From the NCBI RefSeq assembly GCF_003589925.1, contig NZ_CP032382.1:4402001-4466000 (forward strand): a DNA stretch of 64,000 nt, given 5' to 3'. The notes under the pieces were generated by a model. The model saw nothing but the letters and a program-made list of their open reading frames with translations. It made no database searches and was not told where the DNA came from. The stretch comes from Chryseolinea soli. Its GTDB lineage: Bacteria; Bacteroidota; Bacteroidia; Cytophagales; Cyclobacteriaceae. Shown one piece after another: positions 35,201 through 43,260 of this stretch. The first letter of the stretch is position 1. Each line of letters begins with the position of its first letter. The translations under genes were made by a program, and so were the position numbers.

Positions 35201-35627
35201 AAGCTCCCGGCAACGGCTCACCGTTGGCGTCGGTGACCTTACCTACTATTTTTCCCGTGGCTTTCTTGGTGACCGTCTTCGTGAGCAGCACATTGCCGGA
35301 CTGTTCAGCAAAACGGATATCCGTGTTGATCAATAAGGCAGAGAGAATACCGCGCAGGCTCTCATTGGTGAATTTTGCGGCCCGGACGTTCCGTTGCTTC
35401 AATTGGAGAAAGGTTTCGTCGTAGGCGAATACAATTCCGGTTTGTTGCTCCAATTTGTTGATGGCGGAATAAAGACTTTGCGTTTCAAATTCGATGCTGA
35501 TGCGCGTGTCCAGAATTTGAGCGGTCGTGGTGGCACCAATGGCCCACATTCCCGGGCCCGCCACGATGCAAAGCGACAGCCACGTGAGGCGTAATGATTT
35601 CTTAATATGGTGTAAATAATTTTTCAT
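32250..35627 (-). CDS. SusC/RagA TonB-dependent transporter with STN signalling domain
   Basis: A 1125-aa outer-membrane transporter; the ATG at 35627 gives MKNYLHHIKKSLRLTWLSLC. Domains: STN (~43-117; TRISIEFETQSLYSAINKLE), carboxypeptidase-regulatory-like (~125-205), a TonB-box-like LDEVVVTYG (~207), plug (~215-330; VVIDGIPITGS, GVILITTRHAK), then the 22-stranded barrel ending in NTTFK. The STN domain contacts FecR-type anti-sigma factors, and a FecR gene and an ECF sigma gene lie directly upstream. Substrate unknown; the phosphoesterase downstream hints at a phosphorylated compound. Confidence 0.95.
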   Translation of the reverse strand: MKNYLHHIKKSLRLTWLSLCIVAGPGMWAIGATTTAQILDTRISIEFETQSLYSAINKLEQQTGIVFAYDETFLQLKQRNVRAAKFTNESLRGILSALLINTDIRFAEQSGNVLLTKTVTKKATGKIVGKVTDANGEPLPGASILVAGTTTGTTADESGNFSLTLEEGVYGIMVSFVGFTTSEFKNVTIVEGQDYTLNVQLGTNTMLDEVVVTYGTQKQREVTGAIAQLEASEVQDQPVGQFAQQLQGKFAGVQIAQYSGQPGRGIGFRIRGAASLFAENQPLVVIDGIPITGSINNINPSEIETFTVLKDASSTSLYGSRAANGVILITTRHAKVGDPKIEFNAFYGVQQIPQNKVPKMMTAREFVDFQNEYYNDRVKYEGYSAPIDTTYLRPERYGRGTDWFKALTRVAPIQKYDLIVSSAHEKSSSTVMGSYLNQQGVVINTGTQLFSLRLNQDLRLNNDKVRIGFNLAPSYRMDHNNRLTTDGLNGLIEKIVEASPLIAPVNPDGTMPLYVNSPGMVNNLNPYAQFTRTKDDYKTTRILGNVYLNYEFLDGLTFKTNLAVDKGGETRNLFVPSTIVTTGIATGTSSSTDNFSWTAETNLQYTKTFFEHHNIEALVGYSAQKFSQETNTLTGTNFASDDVPWVSAATAISSGSSNTTQFSLLSEIARLNYNYKGKYLLSGSMRRDGSSRFGPDRKYGYFPSVSAGWILSDENFMQSLKTFDLLKIRASYGITGNNSFANNNAGNYPFIPGMVNDNYVFNKTLTSGITVNSLGNSELAWERNKQFDIGLDMTILNGRVSFTYDYYHKLSDGLIQDMPIPRASGFATIKYNVGVFKFWGHEFTLNTINTTGKLKWTSNLNVSVDRNRIDYLVNPGFIRRNNTTSSDYYRQQVGHSLGEFYGFIFDGLYKDQADLANSPKLQISGLTSDVGTIKMRDVNGDGFITNDDRTFIGNPTPKFIFGFTNQFEYGAFDLSISMAGAVGGKIMNPSKWAYLANLDGARMLLADVKDRWRSEEEPGSGVYPRTKTGTTALGRQVNTQWIESGTYLTVKNISLGYNVPMKNNLSLKNLRVYASVQQAFILTGYSGMNPEVNVSGMDPTQGVGVDENAYPVPRTFSIGINTTFK

Positions 35628-35711
35628 ACTTTTGAAGACAGTGTAATTGTTACAGATTACTAGCAGATAAAGTATTGGGATGGCCGTCCCGGTCACTTTA
35701 CCATTCAAAGG

Positions 35712-35742
35712 CGGGTCCTGATGTTTCAGCGGCCCGTTTTTT
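35712..35742. other. Hairpin between fecR and susC
   Basis: CGGG and CTGA (35712-35721) pair with TCAG and CCCG (35726-35736) around a short loop, with a T-run to 35742 on the plus strand. On the coding (minus) strand the run is upstream of the stem. It may be an mRNA processing or stability element separating regulator and transporter expression. Confidence 0.3.
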
Positions 35743-35745
35743 ATT

Positions 35746-36693
35746 TTAGTACAGGATCACATCGTTGCCCTCCTTTCTGTAATGTGTGTTGTGAATGGAC
35801 TGGACTAATTGAAGCGTTTCTTCTACGGGCACGTTCCCGTGTAAACGCAGCGTGAATTGATATTTTTGAATGACCGGATCTTTTGTTTTCAGCGAAACCC
35901 CATAGGTGTTTTTCAGCACCAGGGCCAGCTCGTCGAAAGTGGCTTGTCGCAAATAGGTGTCGCCGTCTTTCCAGGCTTGTTCGTTCCCGGAATTCACGGT
36001 GTTTACGGAATAGGTTCCCGTGTTTTTTTCATAACTAAATTGCTGGTCGGGCGAAAGCGTAGCGAGCCGTTCGACTTTCCGGTTCACCGCTACGCTGCCG
36101 GTGGACACGGTCACTTTCACATCGGCGGAAGCCGCATATGATTTGACGTTAAAAGATGTTCCCAGCACCTGCACCTCCAGGGCCACCGTGTGCACCTTGA
36201 ACGGCTTGTGCTCGTTTCGTTTCACTTCAAAGAAAGCCTCGCCCTCATCGAGGAAGACTTCACGCGTGGCACCGTCGAATGTTTTCGGCACGCGAATTTT
36301 GCTGGAGGCATTGAGCCATGCCACCGAACCGTCGGGCAACACGACCTTCTCTATTTTTCCGGTAGCCGTAGCGATAAAGGAATAAGCGTCGCTGGGGCGC
36401 TTCCAGAATACTGTATAATAGAATACACCAACGACGGCAAGCAATAACAGACTAGCCGCTACCCGGTACAATATCAGACGCCGTACGCTGCCAGAAGGTT
36501 TGATGCCGGGCAATTCGGCAAGACGATTTTGTATCGAAAGCCGGATCTGTTCTTTTTGGAGATCATCCAACGAGACCCCAGACTCTTCCGCTTGGTATGA
36601 TTTATACCAGGCATCGACCAGTGCCTTTTCCGTTTCATTGGCCTCTCCTTTATGATAACGATTCAGGAGTTTATTAAACTTTTGTAAATCCAT
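35746..36693 (-). CDS. FecR family anti-sigma factor
   Basis: A 315-aa protein. The cytoplasmic N-terminal ~70 residues (FNKLLNRYHKGEANETEKAL) bind the sigma factor. One membrane helix lies at ~74-97 (AASLLLLAVVGVFYYTVFW). The periplasmic FecR domain (~110-205; VVLPDGSVAWLNASSKIRVP, EVFLDEGEAFFEV) is followed by a C-terminal DUF4974-type domain (ATFDELALVLKNTYGVSLK) that meets the STN domain of SusC. It sits between the sigma gene and SusC in a typical cell-surface signalling order. Confidence 0.93.
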   Translation of the reverse strand: MDLQKFNKLLNRYHKGEANETEKALVDAWYKSYQAEESGVSLDDLQKEQIRLSIQNRLAELPGIKPSGSVRRLILYRVAASLLLLAVVGVFYYTVFWKRPSDAYSFIATATGKIEKVVLPDGSVAWLNASSKIRVPKTFDGATREVFLDEGEAFFEVKRNEHKPFKVHTVALEVQVLGTSFNVKSYAASADVKVTVSTGSVAVNRKVERLATLSPDQQFSYEKNTGTYSVNTVNSGNEQAWKDGDTYLRQATFDELALVLKNTYGVSLKTKDPVIQKYQFTLRLHGNVPVEETLQLVQSIHNTHYRKEGNDVILY

Positions 36694-36768
36694 GGATGAT
36701 GTCTTCTCATGACTATAGCCGTAGAGAAGGCATAGGAGTACCGGGATTTTACATCAAGTAATTGTTAC

Positions 36769-37374
36769 CTATTTGTTAAGCAGCGTGATCAGCAGCGCCA
36801 GGTAGGTGAGATGTTTTTCTGGATATTTTTCCTGGAGGGCGATGCGCAGTCGACGCAATACCTCGGAGATGTAGTTCTTTACGGTTTGATCGGCTAATCC
36901 CAGTTTGGAAGCAATCTCCTTCACCGACATGTTCTCGCTGCGCATGAGGTAGATGCTCTTCAGCATGGCCGGCATTTCATTGACGATCGCTTCCAACGTT
37001 TGCTCCAGCTCAAGATAATCGGCCACGTCGTGGATGGAGCTCTCGAGCAGGTTGATCCGGTCCAGGGCTTCCTGGAGTTGGCGCTCGCGCACTTTCCGCG
37101 AACGGAAATGATCGATCACCTGAAGGCGTACGGCGCCCATCAAATACATTTCGAGCGATGTCTTGATCTCTGTTTTCTCGCGATTGTTCCAGAAGCGAAC
37201 CAGCACTTCCTGCACCACGTCCTGCGCGTCGTCGGTGTCTTTGAGACGGGCATAGGCGATCCGGTAGAGCTTCTCCCAATACCGGTTGAACAGCATATCG
37301 AACGCTGCAGCATTTCCCTCCCGAATCTTGAGAAACAATTTTTCGTCTGAAAGATCAGTCAGGTTCATGGGCAT
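36769..37374 (-). CDS. ECF RNA polymerase sigma factor (FecI/SigK-like, Bacteroidota)
   Basis: About 201 aa from the ATG at 37374 (MPMNLTDLSDEKLFLKI); 37368 is equally plausible. Region 2 is visible in AAAFDMLFNRYWEKLYRIAY and AQDVVQEVLVRFWNNRE, region 4 in MRSENMSVKEIASKLGLADQ followed by TVKNYISEVLRRLRIAL. It directs RNA polymerase to the downstream susC/susD operon when released by FecR, and often autoregulates. It is divergent from the FG-GAP/ASPIC lipoprotein gene, with 266 bp between the starts. I see no other gene in that gap. Confidence 0.92.
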   Translation of the reverse strand: MPMNLTDLSDEKLFLKIREGNAAAFDMLFNRYWEKLYRIAYARLKDTDDAQDVVQEVLVRFWNNREKTEIKTSLEMYLMGAVRLQVIDHFRSRKVRERQLQEALDRINLLESSIHDVADYLELEQTLEAIVNEMPAMLKSIYLMRSENMSVKEIASKLGLADQTVKNYISEVLRRLRIALQEKYPEKHLTYLALLITLLNK

Positions 37375-37640
37375 GCTTGAATCGGAAAAGATCACACTTA
37401 GCTCGGGCAAATGTAAGCATCGAATGTTATGCTAATTTTAAATGTGATATTCCCTTCGGTTTCCCGGGAAGTATCGGTTTTCGCATAGCCTATTAAACCC
37501 TTCAGCATGAAGACGCTAGCCGTTAAAAATATATCCGGAAGAGCGTAACATCTATCGCGCGGGAGCTTATCTTGAGCGAGAATTTGGACGGAAAAATGGA
37601 ATGGAAGCCTTCCAGCGGCCAAGCTTACTATACTTCTGAA

Positions 37641-40600
37641 ATGGACGGAAAAAAAAGGATCCCGGGTACTCAACTCCTCCCTATCGCCCTGCTGGTTTGC
37701 CTGGGGCTAGCCCAATGTTCGCCAGACCAAGCGCCACCCCTCATGACGCTGCTTTCACCCGAAGAGACCGGGATCGATTTCAGCAACACACTCTACGAAG
37801 ACGAGAACCTCAACATCCTCACCTTTGAATATTTCTACAATGGAGGGGGGGTCGGCACAGGCGATATCAACAACGATGGGCTGCCCGACATTTTCTTTGC
37901 CGCCAACATGACCGGCAACCGCCTGTACCTGAACAAAGGCCATTTGAAATTTGAGGACATTACCGAGGCCGCCGGATTCAATTCGTCCGGAAAATGGGCT
38001 ACGGGCGTTTCCATGGTCGACATCAACCAGGATGGCCGCCTCGACATTTATGTTTGTTATTCCGGCCCCCTGGCCGACCCGGCCCGGCGTGCCAACGAGC
38101 TCTACATCAACAACGGAAACAACACGTTCACCGAAAGTGCCAAAGCCTATGGCCTGGCCGACACCGGCCACTCCGTGCAAGCCGCTTTCTTTGACTACGA
38201 CGGCGACGGCGACCTCGATGTCTACATGCTTACCAACATCATGGACCAAACCGGCCCCAATGTGATCCGCCCCAAGCGCGTGCACGGCGAGATGATCAAC
38301 ACCGACCGGCTCTACAGGAACAACGGCAACCAAACCTTTACCAACGTTTCGACGGAGGCCGGCATCACCATCGAAGGCTATGGACTGGGTGTGGCCATCC
38401 AGGACCTCAACCACGACGGCTGGCCCGACATCTATGTTTCGAACGACTACCTGTCGAACGACCTGCTCTACATCAACAATCACGACGGAACATTCACCGA
38501 CCGGCTGGCACAATACTTCAAACACACCAGCTACTCGGCCATGGGCAACGACGTTTCGGACTTTAACAACGACGGACGCCTGGACGTGATGGCGGTGGAC
38601 ATGTTGCCTCCCGACAACAAACGTCAGAAGCTCATGTTCGGCTCCACGAACTACGATCGCTACCGTTCCGAAGTACAGTACGGCTACACGCCCCAGTTCA
38701 TGCGCAACACCCTGCAGCTGAATGATGGCGACAATTCCAATGGCGAACCACTCTTTAGCGAGATCGGTCAACTGGCCGGAGTGGAAGCCACGGATTGGAG
38801 TTGGAGCCCGCTGTTTGCCGACCTCGACAACGATGGCCGCAAAGATTTGCTGATCACCAACGGCTACCCCCGCGACATCACAAACCGCGACTTTGTGAGC
38901 TACCGGATGCAGGAGTTCATACAACAGGAGAACGAGCAATCGAAAAAGAAAAAAATGCAGGAGGCGCTCAGCAGCATCGAGGGCGCGCACCTTCCCGTGT
39001 TTGCTTTCCGGAACCAGGGCAACCTCACGTTCTCGGATGCGTCTGCGGCTTGGGGATTCACCACGCCAGCCTATTCCAGCGGTGCGGCGTATGCCGACCT
39101 CGATGGCGACGGCGATCTGGACTACGTCACCAACAACATCAACGGTCCGGCATTTGTGTTCGAGAATCATGCCGAGCAGCTCACCGGGAAGAATCATTTC
39201 CTTCGACTCAGTTTGAAAGGCCCGGTTGGGAACCTGGATGGTCATGGGGTGAAGGTTACGCTCTATCACGGCGACAGCATACAATACCAGGAGGTTTCAC
39301 CTTACCGCGGCTATCAGTCCACCGTGGAACCGGGGCTTCATTTTGGTATTGGGAAAATGGATGGAGTGGATTCGATCTTCGTGCGTTGGCCGGATGGTAA
39401 ACAACAAACGGTGCGCGCCGTGAAGGCGAACCAGGTGTTGGCCCTGCGCTATATCGATGCACAACCGGTCGCTTCGAGAAACCAACCCCAGCCGGCGCCG
39501 CTCTTTTTGCGCGCTGATAAAAATCGCCAGATCGTATACCGTCACCAGGAAACAGAATATGCGGATTTCAAGATCCAGCCGCTGCTGCCACATAAGTATT
39601 CCGAGAGCGGGCCCGGCATTGCAGTAGGGGATGTGAACGGCGATGGCCTCGAAGACTTCTTTGTGGGCGGAGCGTTCAAACAATCCGGACAATTTTTTTT
39701 GCAGCGAGCAGATGGGACTTTTTCGAAAAAGCCATTAACGGTAAAAACGAAGTACGAAGAAGATGCCGGCGTACTGCTCTTTGATGCCGATGGCGACGGT
39801 GACAATGACCTCTATGTCGTGAGCGGCGGCAATGAATTCGAGGAGGGTTCACCCTACTACCAGGACCGGTTCTACCGAAACGATGGCAAAGGAAATTTCA
39901 CCTACGATGCGGAAGCGCTCCCCAAAGAAACCGCTTCCGGCTCGTGTGTGACCGCCGCGGATTATGATGGCGACGGCGACCTCGATCTTTTTGTCGGGGG
40001 AAGGGCAACACCACACCGCTATCCGCAACCCGGGCAAAGTTTCATCCTGCAAAACCAACAGGGACGTTTCACCGACGTGACCGACGCCATAGCGCCCGGC
40101 GTTCAACACGCGGGAATGGTGACTGCCGCACTATGGACCGACGTTGACAACGACAACTCGCTCGACCTGATGATCACCGGCGAATGGATGGGCATCATGA
40201 TCTTTAAAAACAACGGCGGTAAATTCAAACCTGCCGAAGGCGTGCTGGCCGTCCCCAAATCCACCGGTTGGTGGAACAGCCTGCAAGCCGTTGACGCCGA
40301 CGAGGACGGCGACACCGACTACATCGCCGGCAACCTGGGCCTGAACACCAAATACAAAACCACGCCCGACCAACCCGTGCGCGCCTACGTCGACGACTTC
40401 AATCACGACGGCACCAAGGAGGCGATATTGGCCTACTACATCCAACACGTGAACCGCCCCGCTCATCCCCGCGACGACCTGTTGCAACAGATCGTGCAGT
40501 TCAAAAAGAAATACCAATCGTATAAGGCTTACGCGGACGCCACGATCGAGACGGTCATCGCCGGAACCGACACAAAACCCACTATACTCCAAAGCGAAAC

Positions 40601-41225
40601 GTTTCAAACCAGCTATCTCGAAAACAAAGGAAAAGCCGGCTGGTCCCTCAAGCCATTGCCCACCCAAGCCCAATTTGCCCCCGTCTGCGGCATCACCACC
40701 GGCGACTACGATCACGACGGCCACGCCGATATCTTACTCAGCGGCAACGCCTACGACACCGACGTCCTGACCGGCCGTTACGACGCCCTCAAAGGTCTCT
40801 TGCTAAAAGGCGACGGCAAAGGAAACTTCCGCCCGCTCCCCCCAAACCAAACTGGAATCCTGTTGGATGGCAACGCAAAAGCCCTTGCTGAGCTGATCGA
40901 TCGCAATGGGAAGACACTTGTGGTGGGTACACAAAACAACGATACGCTGAAAGTATGGGAGAGTGCATCACCTATGCCCACCGCTGGGTCCGTCTCCGCC
41001 GTTGTTGGTGTTCTTCACCCACAACAGATCGTGTCGATAAACCCTGACGACATCCACGCCATCCTAACCCATGCTGACGGCAAGCAATCCAAACAAGAGT
41101 TTTATTATGGTGGTGGCTATTTATCCCAATCGTCGCGAAAACTTCGGATTGCAGAGGATGTTACGAAGGTTATGATTTACAATAGCCATGGGCAATCCAG
41201 GACGGTGGATATCGCGTCGCACTGA
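37641..41225 (+). CDS. FG-GAP/VCBS repeat lipoprotein with ASPIC/UnbV domain (CRTAC1-like)
   Basis: A 1194-aa lipoprotein; the ATG at 37641 gives MDGKKRIPGTQLLPIALLVC and a lipobox (AQC). Calcium-binding FG-GAP/VCBS repeats with D-x-D/N-x-D-G cores recur throughout (GDINNDGLPDIFFA, FDYDGDGDLDVYML, FADLDNDGRKDLLI, DADGDGDNDLYVV). An ASPIC/UnbV domain lies near 515-590 (HFGIGKMDGVDSIFVRWPDG). Such proteins are integrin-like beta-propellers often encoded beside SusC/SusD loci, probably surface glycan-binding or adhesion proteins. Divergent from the sigma gene. The last ~95 bp of this gene recur downstream, in tandem. Confidence 0.92.
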   Translation: MDGKKRIPGTQLLPIALLVCLGLAQCSPDQAPPLMTLLSPEETGIDFSNTLYEDENLNILTFEYFYNGGGVGTGDINNDGLPDIFFAANMTGNRLYLNKGHLKFEDITEAAGFNSSGKWATGVSMVDINQDGRLDIYVCYSGPLADPARRANELYINNGNNTFTESAKAYGLADTGHSVQAAFFDYDGDGDLDVYMLTNIMDQTGPNVIRPKRVHGEMINTDRLYRNNGNQTFTNVSTEAGITIEGYGLGVAIQDLNHDGWPDIYVSNDYLSNDLLYINNHDGTFTDRLAQYFKHTSYSAMGNDVSDFNNDGRLDVMAVDMLPPDNKRQKLMFGSTNYDRYRSEVQYGYTPQFMRNTLQLNDGDNSNGEPLFSEIGQLAGVEATDWSWSPLFADLDNDGRKDLLITNGYPRDITNRDFVSYRMQEFIQQENEQSKKKKMQEALSSIEGAHLPVFAFRNQGNLTFSDASAAWGFTTPAYSSGAAYADLDGDGDLDYVTNNINGPAFVFENHAEQLTGKNHFLRLSLKGPVGNLDGHGVKVTLYHGDSIQYQEVSPYRGYQSTVEPGLHFGIGKMDGVDSIFVRWPDGKQQTVRAVKANQVLALRYIDAQPVASRNQPQPAPLFLRADKNRQIVYRHQETEYADFKIQPLLPHKYSESGPGIAVGDVNGDGLEDFFVGGAFKQSGQFFLQRADGTFSKKPLTVKTKYEEDAGVLLFDADGDGDNDLYVVSGGNEFEEGSPYYQDRFYRNDGKGNFTYDAEALPKETASGSCVTAADYDGDGDLDLFVGGRATPHRYPQPGQSFILQNQQGRFTDVTDAIAPGVQHAGMVTAALWTDVDNDNSLDLMITGEWMGIMIFKNNGGKFKPAEGVLAVPKSTGWWNSLQAVDADEDGDTDYIAGNLGLNTKYKTTPDQPVRAYVDDFNHDGTKEAILAYYIQHVNRPAHPRDDLLQQIVQFKKKYQSYKAYADATIETVIAGTDTKPTILQSETFQTSYLENKGKAGWSLKPLPTQAQFAPVCGITTGDYDHDGHADILLSGNAYDTDVLTGRYDALKGLLLKGDGKGNFRPLPPNQTGILLDGNAKALAELIDRNGKTLVVGTQNNDTLKVWESASPMPTAGSVSAVVGVLHPQQIVSINPDDIHAILTHADGKQSKQEFYYGGGYLSQSSRKLRIAEDVTKVMIYNSHGQSRTVDIASH

Positions 41226-41247
41226 CCGTTGGAATGTGCGCTGGAAG
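41153..41247 (+). repeat. 3'-end repeat unit of the ASPIC gene, copy 1
   Basis: A 95-bp unit from AGAGGATGTTACGAAGG to GTGCGCTGGAAG. It spans the last 24 codons and stop of the ASPIC gene plus 22 bp, and recurs identically at 41342-41436 with a 189-bp period (63 codons, so in frame). Confidence 0.85.
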
Positions 41248-41250
41248 CTG

Positions 41251-41275
41251 GTTGTTGGTGAAGAACACCAACAAC
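41251..41275. repeat. Palindrome GTTGTTGGTG-N5-CACCAACAAC, copy 1
   Basis: A perfect 10-bp inverted repeat with AAGAA loop directly after the stop region. Copies lie at 41440-41464 and, with the loop reversed (TTCTT), at 42112-42136. An imperfect parent lies inside the coding sequence at 41001-41025. Confidence 0.75.
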
Positions 41276-41282
41276 GGCGAGG

Positions 41283-41338
41283 GATCCAGGACGGTGGATA
41301 TATAGCGTTGCGCTGACCATCGCAATGTGCACTGGAAG
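41283..41338 (+). repeat. Degenerate copy of the ASPIC 3'-end repeat
   Basis: GATCCAGGACGGTGGATATA through CATCGCAATGTGCACTGGAAG matches the second half of the 95-bp unit with several substitutions. It has its own in-frame stop. It lies between the two identical copies. Confidence 0.7.
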
Positions 41339-41341
41339 GAA

Positions 41342-41436
41342 AGAGGATGTTACGAAGGTTATGATTTACAATAGCCATGGGCAATCCAGGACGGTGGATA
41401 TCGCGTCGCACTGACCGTTGGAATGTGCGCTGGAAG
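41342..41436 (+). repeat. 3'-end repeat unit of the ASPIC gene, copy 2
   Basis: Identical over 95 bp to 41153-41247, including the in-frame stop. Identity of a non-coding copy implies a recent duplication or gene conversion. Confidence 0.85.
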
Positions 41437-41439
41437 GAG

Positions 41440-41464
41440 GTTGTTGGTGAAGAACACCAACAAC
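41440..41464. repeat. Palindrome GTTGTTGGTG-N5-CACCAACAAC, copy 2
   Basis: Same sequence and loop as 41251-41275 and in the same position relative to the second 95-bp unit, so the palindrome was duplicated together with it. The remaining 90 bp to the next gene show nothing I recognise. Confidence 0.75.
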
Positions 41465-41554
41465 GGCGAGATGGCGTTAGGTGAAGTTTGGATTGAATAA
41501 ATTACAGCATTGGATTTTTAACTGGAGGAACGATAATTTAACAAGTCTTTCGAG

Positions 41555-42070
41555 TTGGGAACGAAAACATATACACCTCAATCAAGAAGGAAGTATTTGG
41601 ACTTTATCTTGATAAAACTATTTCTAATTAACGCTATCGTTCTGGGCGGGTTATGGTGGTATGTGGGGCCATTAAGCGGAGTTGTGTTTGCGAAAATCAT
41701 CATGGGTACATGGATATATTGCGCTATAGTATTTGTAACGCCCCTCTTAATTCTTTTTTTCAATCATAAAACCAAGGCTAAGGGCATGGCGATATTTCTT
41801 GAGAAGGTCGTTAACGTCCTCATCTTTGATTTGAAAGGAATCAAGTCTACAGTAGCTATTGATGATATCAAGGAGATCACGATTTGCATGTCTCCTCCTG
41901 TTTTTGACAAAAGAATTGATTGGATGATGTGGGGGATTTATTCCTATTCCAAATTTGAATTGAAAGATGGTAACATAGTCGTTGTGTCGTGTTTGGTATG
42001 GGATAACGTGGAGGAGGTCTTGCCCCCAAGCTTGATTCGCAGAAAGAAGGTATGGTTCCCAATGATGTAG
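41555..42070 (+). CDS. Hypothetical membrane protein
   Basis: An unrecognised 171-aa protein with two N-terminal membrane helices (FLINAIVLGGLWWYVGPLSG and IIMGTWIYCAIVFVTPLLIL) and a soluble C-terminal domain of beta character (GIKSTVAIDDIKEITICMSP, YSKFELKDGNIVVVSCLVW), reminiscent of bacterial PH-like membrane proteins. The gene is A+T-richer than the ASPIC gene and lies exactly between the tandem 3'-end repeats and the decayed ASPIC fragment. No conserved motif indicates a function. Confidence 0.55.
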   Translation: MGTKTYTPQSRRKYLDFILIKLFLINAIVLGGLWWYVGPLSGVVFAKIIMGTWIYCAIVFVTPLLILFFNHKTKAKGMAIFLEKVVNVLIFDLKGIKSTVAIDDIKEITICMSPPVFDKRIDWMMWGIYSYSKFELKDGNIVVVSCLVWDNVEEVLPPSLIRRKKVWFPMM

Positions 42071-42111
42071 GATCTCCGCCGTTGCGTCCGCCGTTGTTAG
42101 TGTTCTCCGCC

Positions 42112-42300
42112 GTTGTTGGTGTTCTTCACCAACAACAAGTCGTGGCGATACATCCTGACGACACCCACGCCATCCTAACCACAACGACGGCAAACCATCC
42201 AGGCCGGAATTTGTTATCGTAGGACATACTTATCTCAAATCGTCGCGCAAACTTCGGATTGTGGGGGATATTGTAAAGGTGATGATCTACAATAACCGGT
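42112..42300 (+). pseudogene. Decayed fragment of the ASPIC gene 3' end
   Basis: Translation in one frame gives VVGVLHQQQVVAIHPDDTHA, and after a frameshift SSRKLRIVGDIVKVMIYNN. The intact gene has VVGVLHPQQIVSINPDDIHA and SSRKLRIAEDVTKVMIYNS. The fragment thus covers roughly the last 60 codons, is frameshifted and lacks the rest of the gene. It lies 0.9 kb beyond the intact gene, on the far side of the hypothetical membrane protein. The palindrome at 42112-42136 is its first part. Confidence 0.8.
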
Positions 42301-42364
42301 GGGAGGATGGTGTATGTTGCTTCCCACCAGAACAATAAAAAAGAGAACCCTAAAAAAGACTAAC

Positions 42365-42808
42365 ATGAAGAATTCAATGAGCCTGATCCTTCTGGTATTT
42401 TCTTGTCTTACGTTGCATCACGTGGATACCCATGCACAGGACCGGATGGCTAAAGAAAGACTGGATAGTATTAGTTTGTCTCTTGTGAATTTTTTTAAGG
42501 AACGGGGATATTTTGAAAAGGACAAAAGTGTAGAAAAGTGCCTCAAGACCATATATGGTAATGATATGCTTTCAACCAAGTTGCTAGGCGATGACCCAAT
42601 CGGCATTTACACCGTGGGTGTTTTGATTGGTCGCGCACGTCGCTTCGTTCTTATCGTCGACTCCAACGGCTGGAAAATTGAGAACAATGGAGCCTTATCA
42701 GAGCTTGAGGACATGACCGCGTTTTTCAAGCGACATCATGTAAAGAATAGCGATATCGATAAATACCTGAGGGCGGTGTTGCTGATCCATGAGTATAATG
42801 AGCAGTGA
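42365..42808 (+). CDS. Hypothetical exported protein
   Basis: A 147-aa protein with a signal peptide (MKNSMSLILLVFSCLTLHHV...THAQ) and a mixed helix/strand body (LDSISLSLVNFFKERGYFEK, RRFVLIVDSNGWKIENNG). No family recognised. Start at 42365 is chosen because it opens the signal peptide; sequence upstream in the frame is pseudogene. It faces a small lipoprotein gene on the other strand, 26 bp away at the 3' ends. Confidence 0.6.
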   Translation: MKNSMSLILLVFSCLTLHHVDTHAQDRMAKERLDSISLSLVNFFKERGYFEKDKSVEKCLKTIYGNDMLSTKLLGDDPIGIYTVGVLIGRARRFVLIVDSNGWKIENNGALSELEDMTAFFKRHHVKNSDIDKYLRAVLLIHEYNEQ

Positions 42809-42834
42809 TCATTCGCATAGCAGTGCCGTCCAAC

Positions 42835-43239
42835 CTACTCTTTAATTCTCGAAAAATACTTCAACTCATACCGCACCTGCCCCTTCCCCGGAAATACCGG
42901 CTGCATCTCCTTTCGCAACACCATATGCTCCTGATCAAGCTTTACGACCTGATATTTTGACAACATCTTTTTATCCAAACTACGGTGTACCAGCGTATCG
43001 GAGGCAGGCATCTCATAAAAGAAGAAACGAAATTCAGCTTCCCGCGTCATCCGAAGCCTGCCATCGGGTTGGTAATGCTGAAGGGGTTCTTCTTCGGTGT
43101 CGGTTCGCGTATAACCGAAGCCATTGTAAAAACTATAAACAGAATCTATTTTCCATGACCCCTGAAGCAGTTCACGTTTATCGGGAGCACAACAAGCCAG
43201 GAGCACAACAAAGACGAGAGGGACAATTTTTACATTCAT
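42835..43239 (-). CDS. Small lipocalin-like lipoprotein
   Basis: A 134-aa lipoprotein from the ATG at 43239 (MNVKIVPLVFVVLLACC, lipobox LLAC/LACC) followed by APDKRELLQGSWKIDSVYSF, the G-S/x-W signature of lipocalin-like domains, and beta strands (LRMTREAEFRFFFYE, QVRYELKYFSRIKE). Such proteins are abundant in Bacteroidota; ligands are mostly unknown. A long-loop hairpin ends 22 bp before the start codon on this strand. Confidence 0.7.
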   Translation of the reverse strand: MNVKIVPLVFVVLLACCAPDKRELLQGSWKIDSVYSFYNGFGYTRTDTEEEPLQHYQPDGRLRMTREAEFRFFFYEMPASDTLVHRSLDKKMLSKYQVVKLDQEHMVLRKEMQPVFPGKGQVRYELKYFSRIKE

Positions 43240-43260
43240 AGCAATAACTTTAAAAAGGCG

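Noticed and set aside
37755..39284. 509-codon open frame opposite the FG-GAP/ASPIC gene
   Set aside because: Its V/G/H-rich translation mirrors the repeated D-x-D-x-D-G codons of the real gene; no start or family signal.
37800..40400. Periodic repeats that could suggest a CRISPR-like or satellite array
   Set aside because: They are codons of calcium-binding FG-GAP repeats inside one intact gene; no constant repeat with variable spacers.
41121..41411. 96-aa minus-strand frame with an internal repeat of 25 or more residues
   Set aside because: The internal repeat is just the duplicated 95-bp unit read backwards; no start signal or family.
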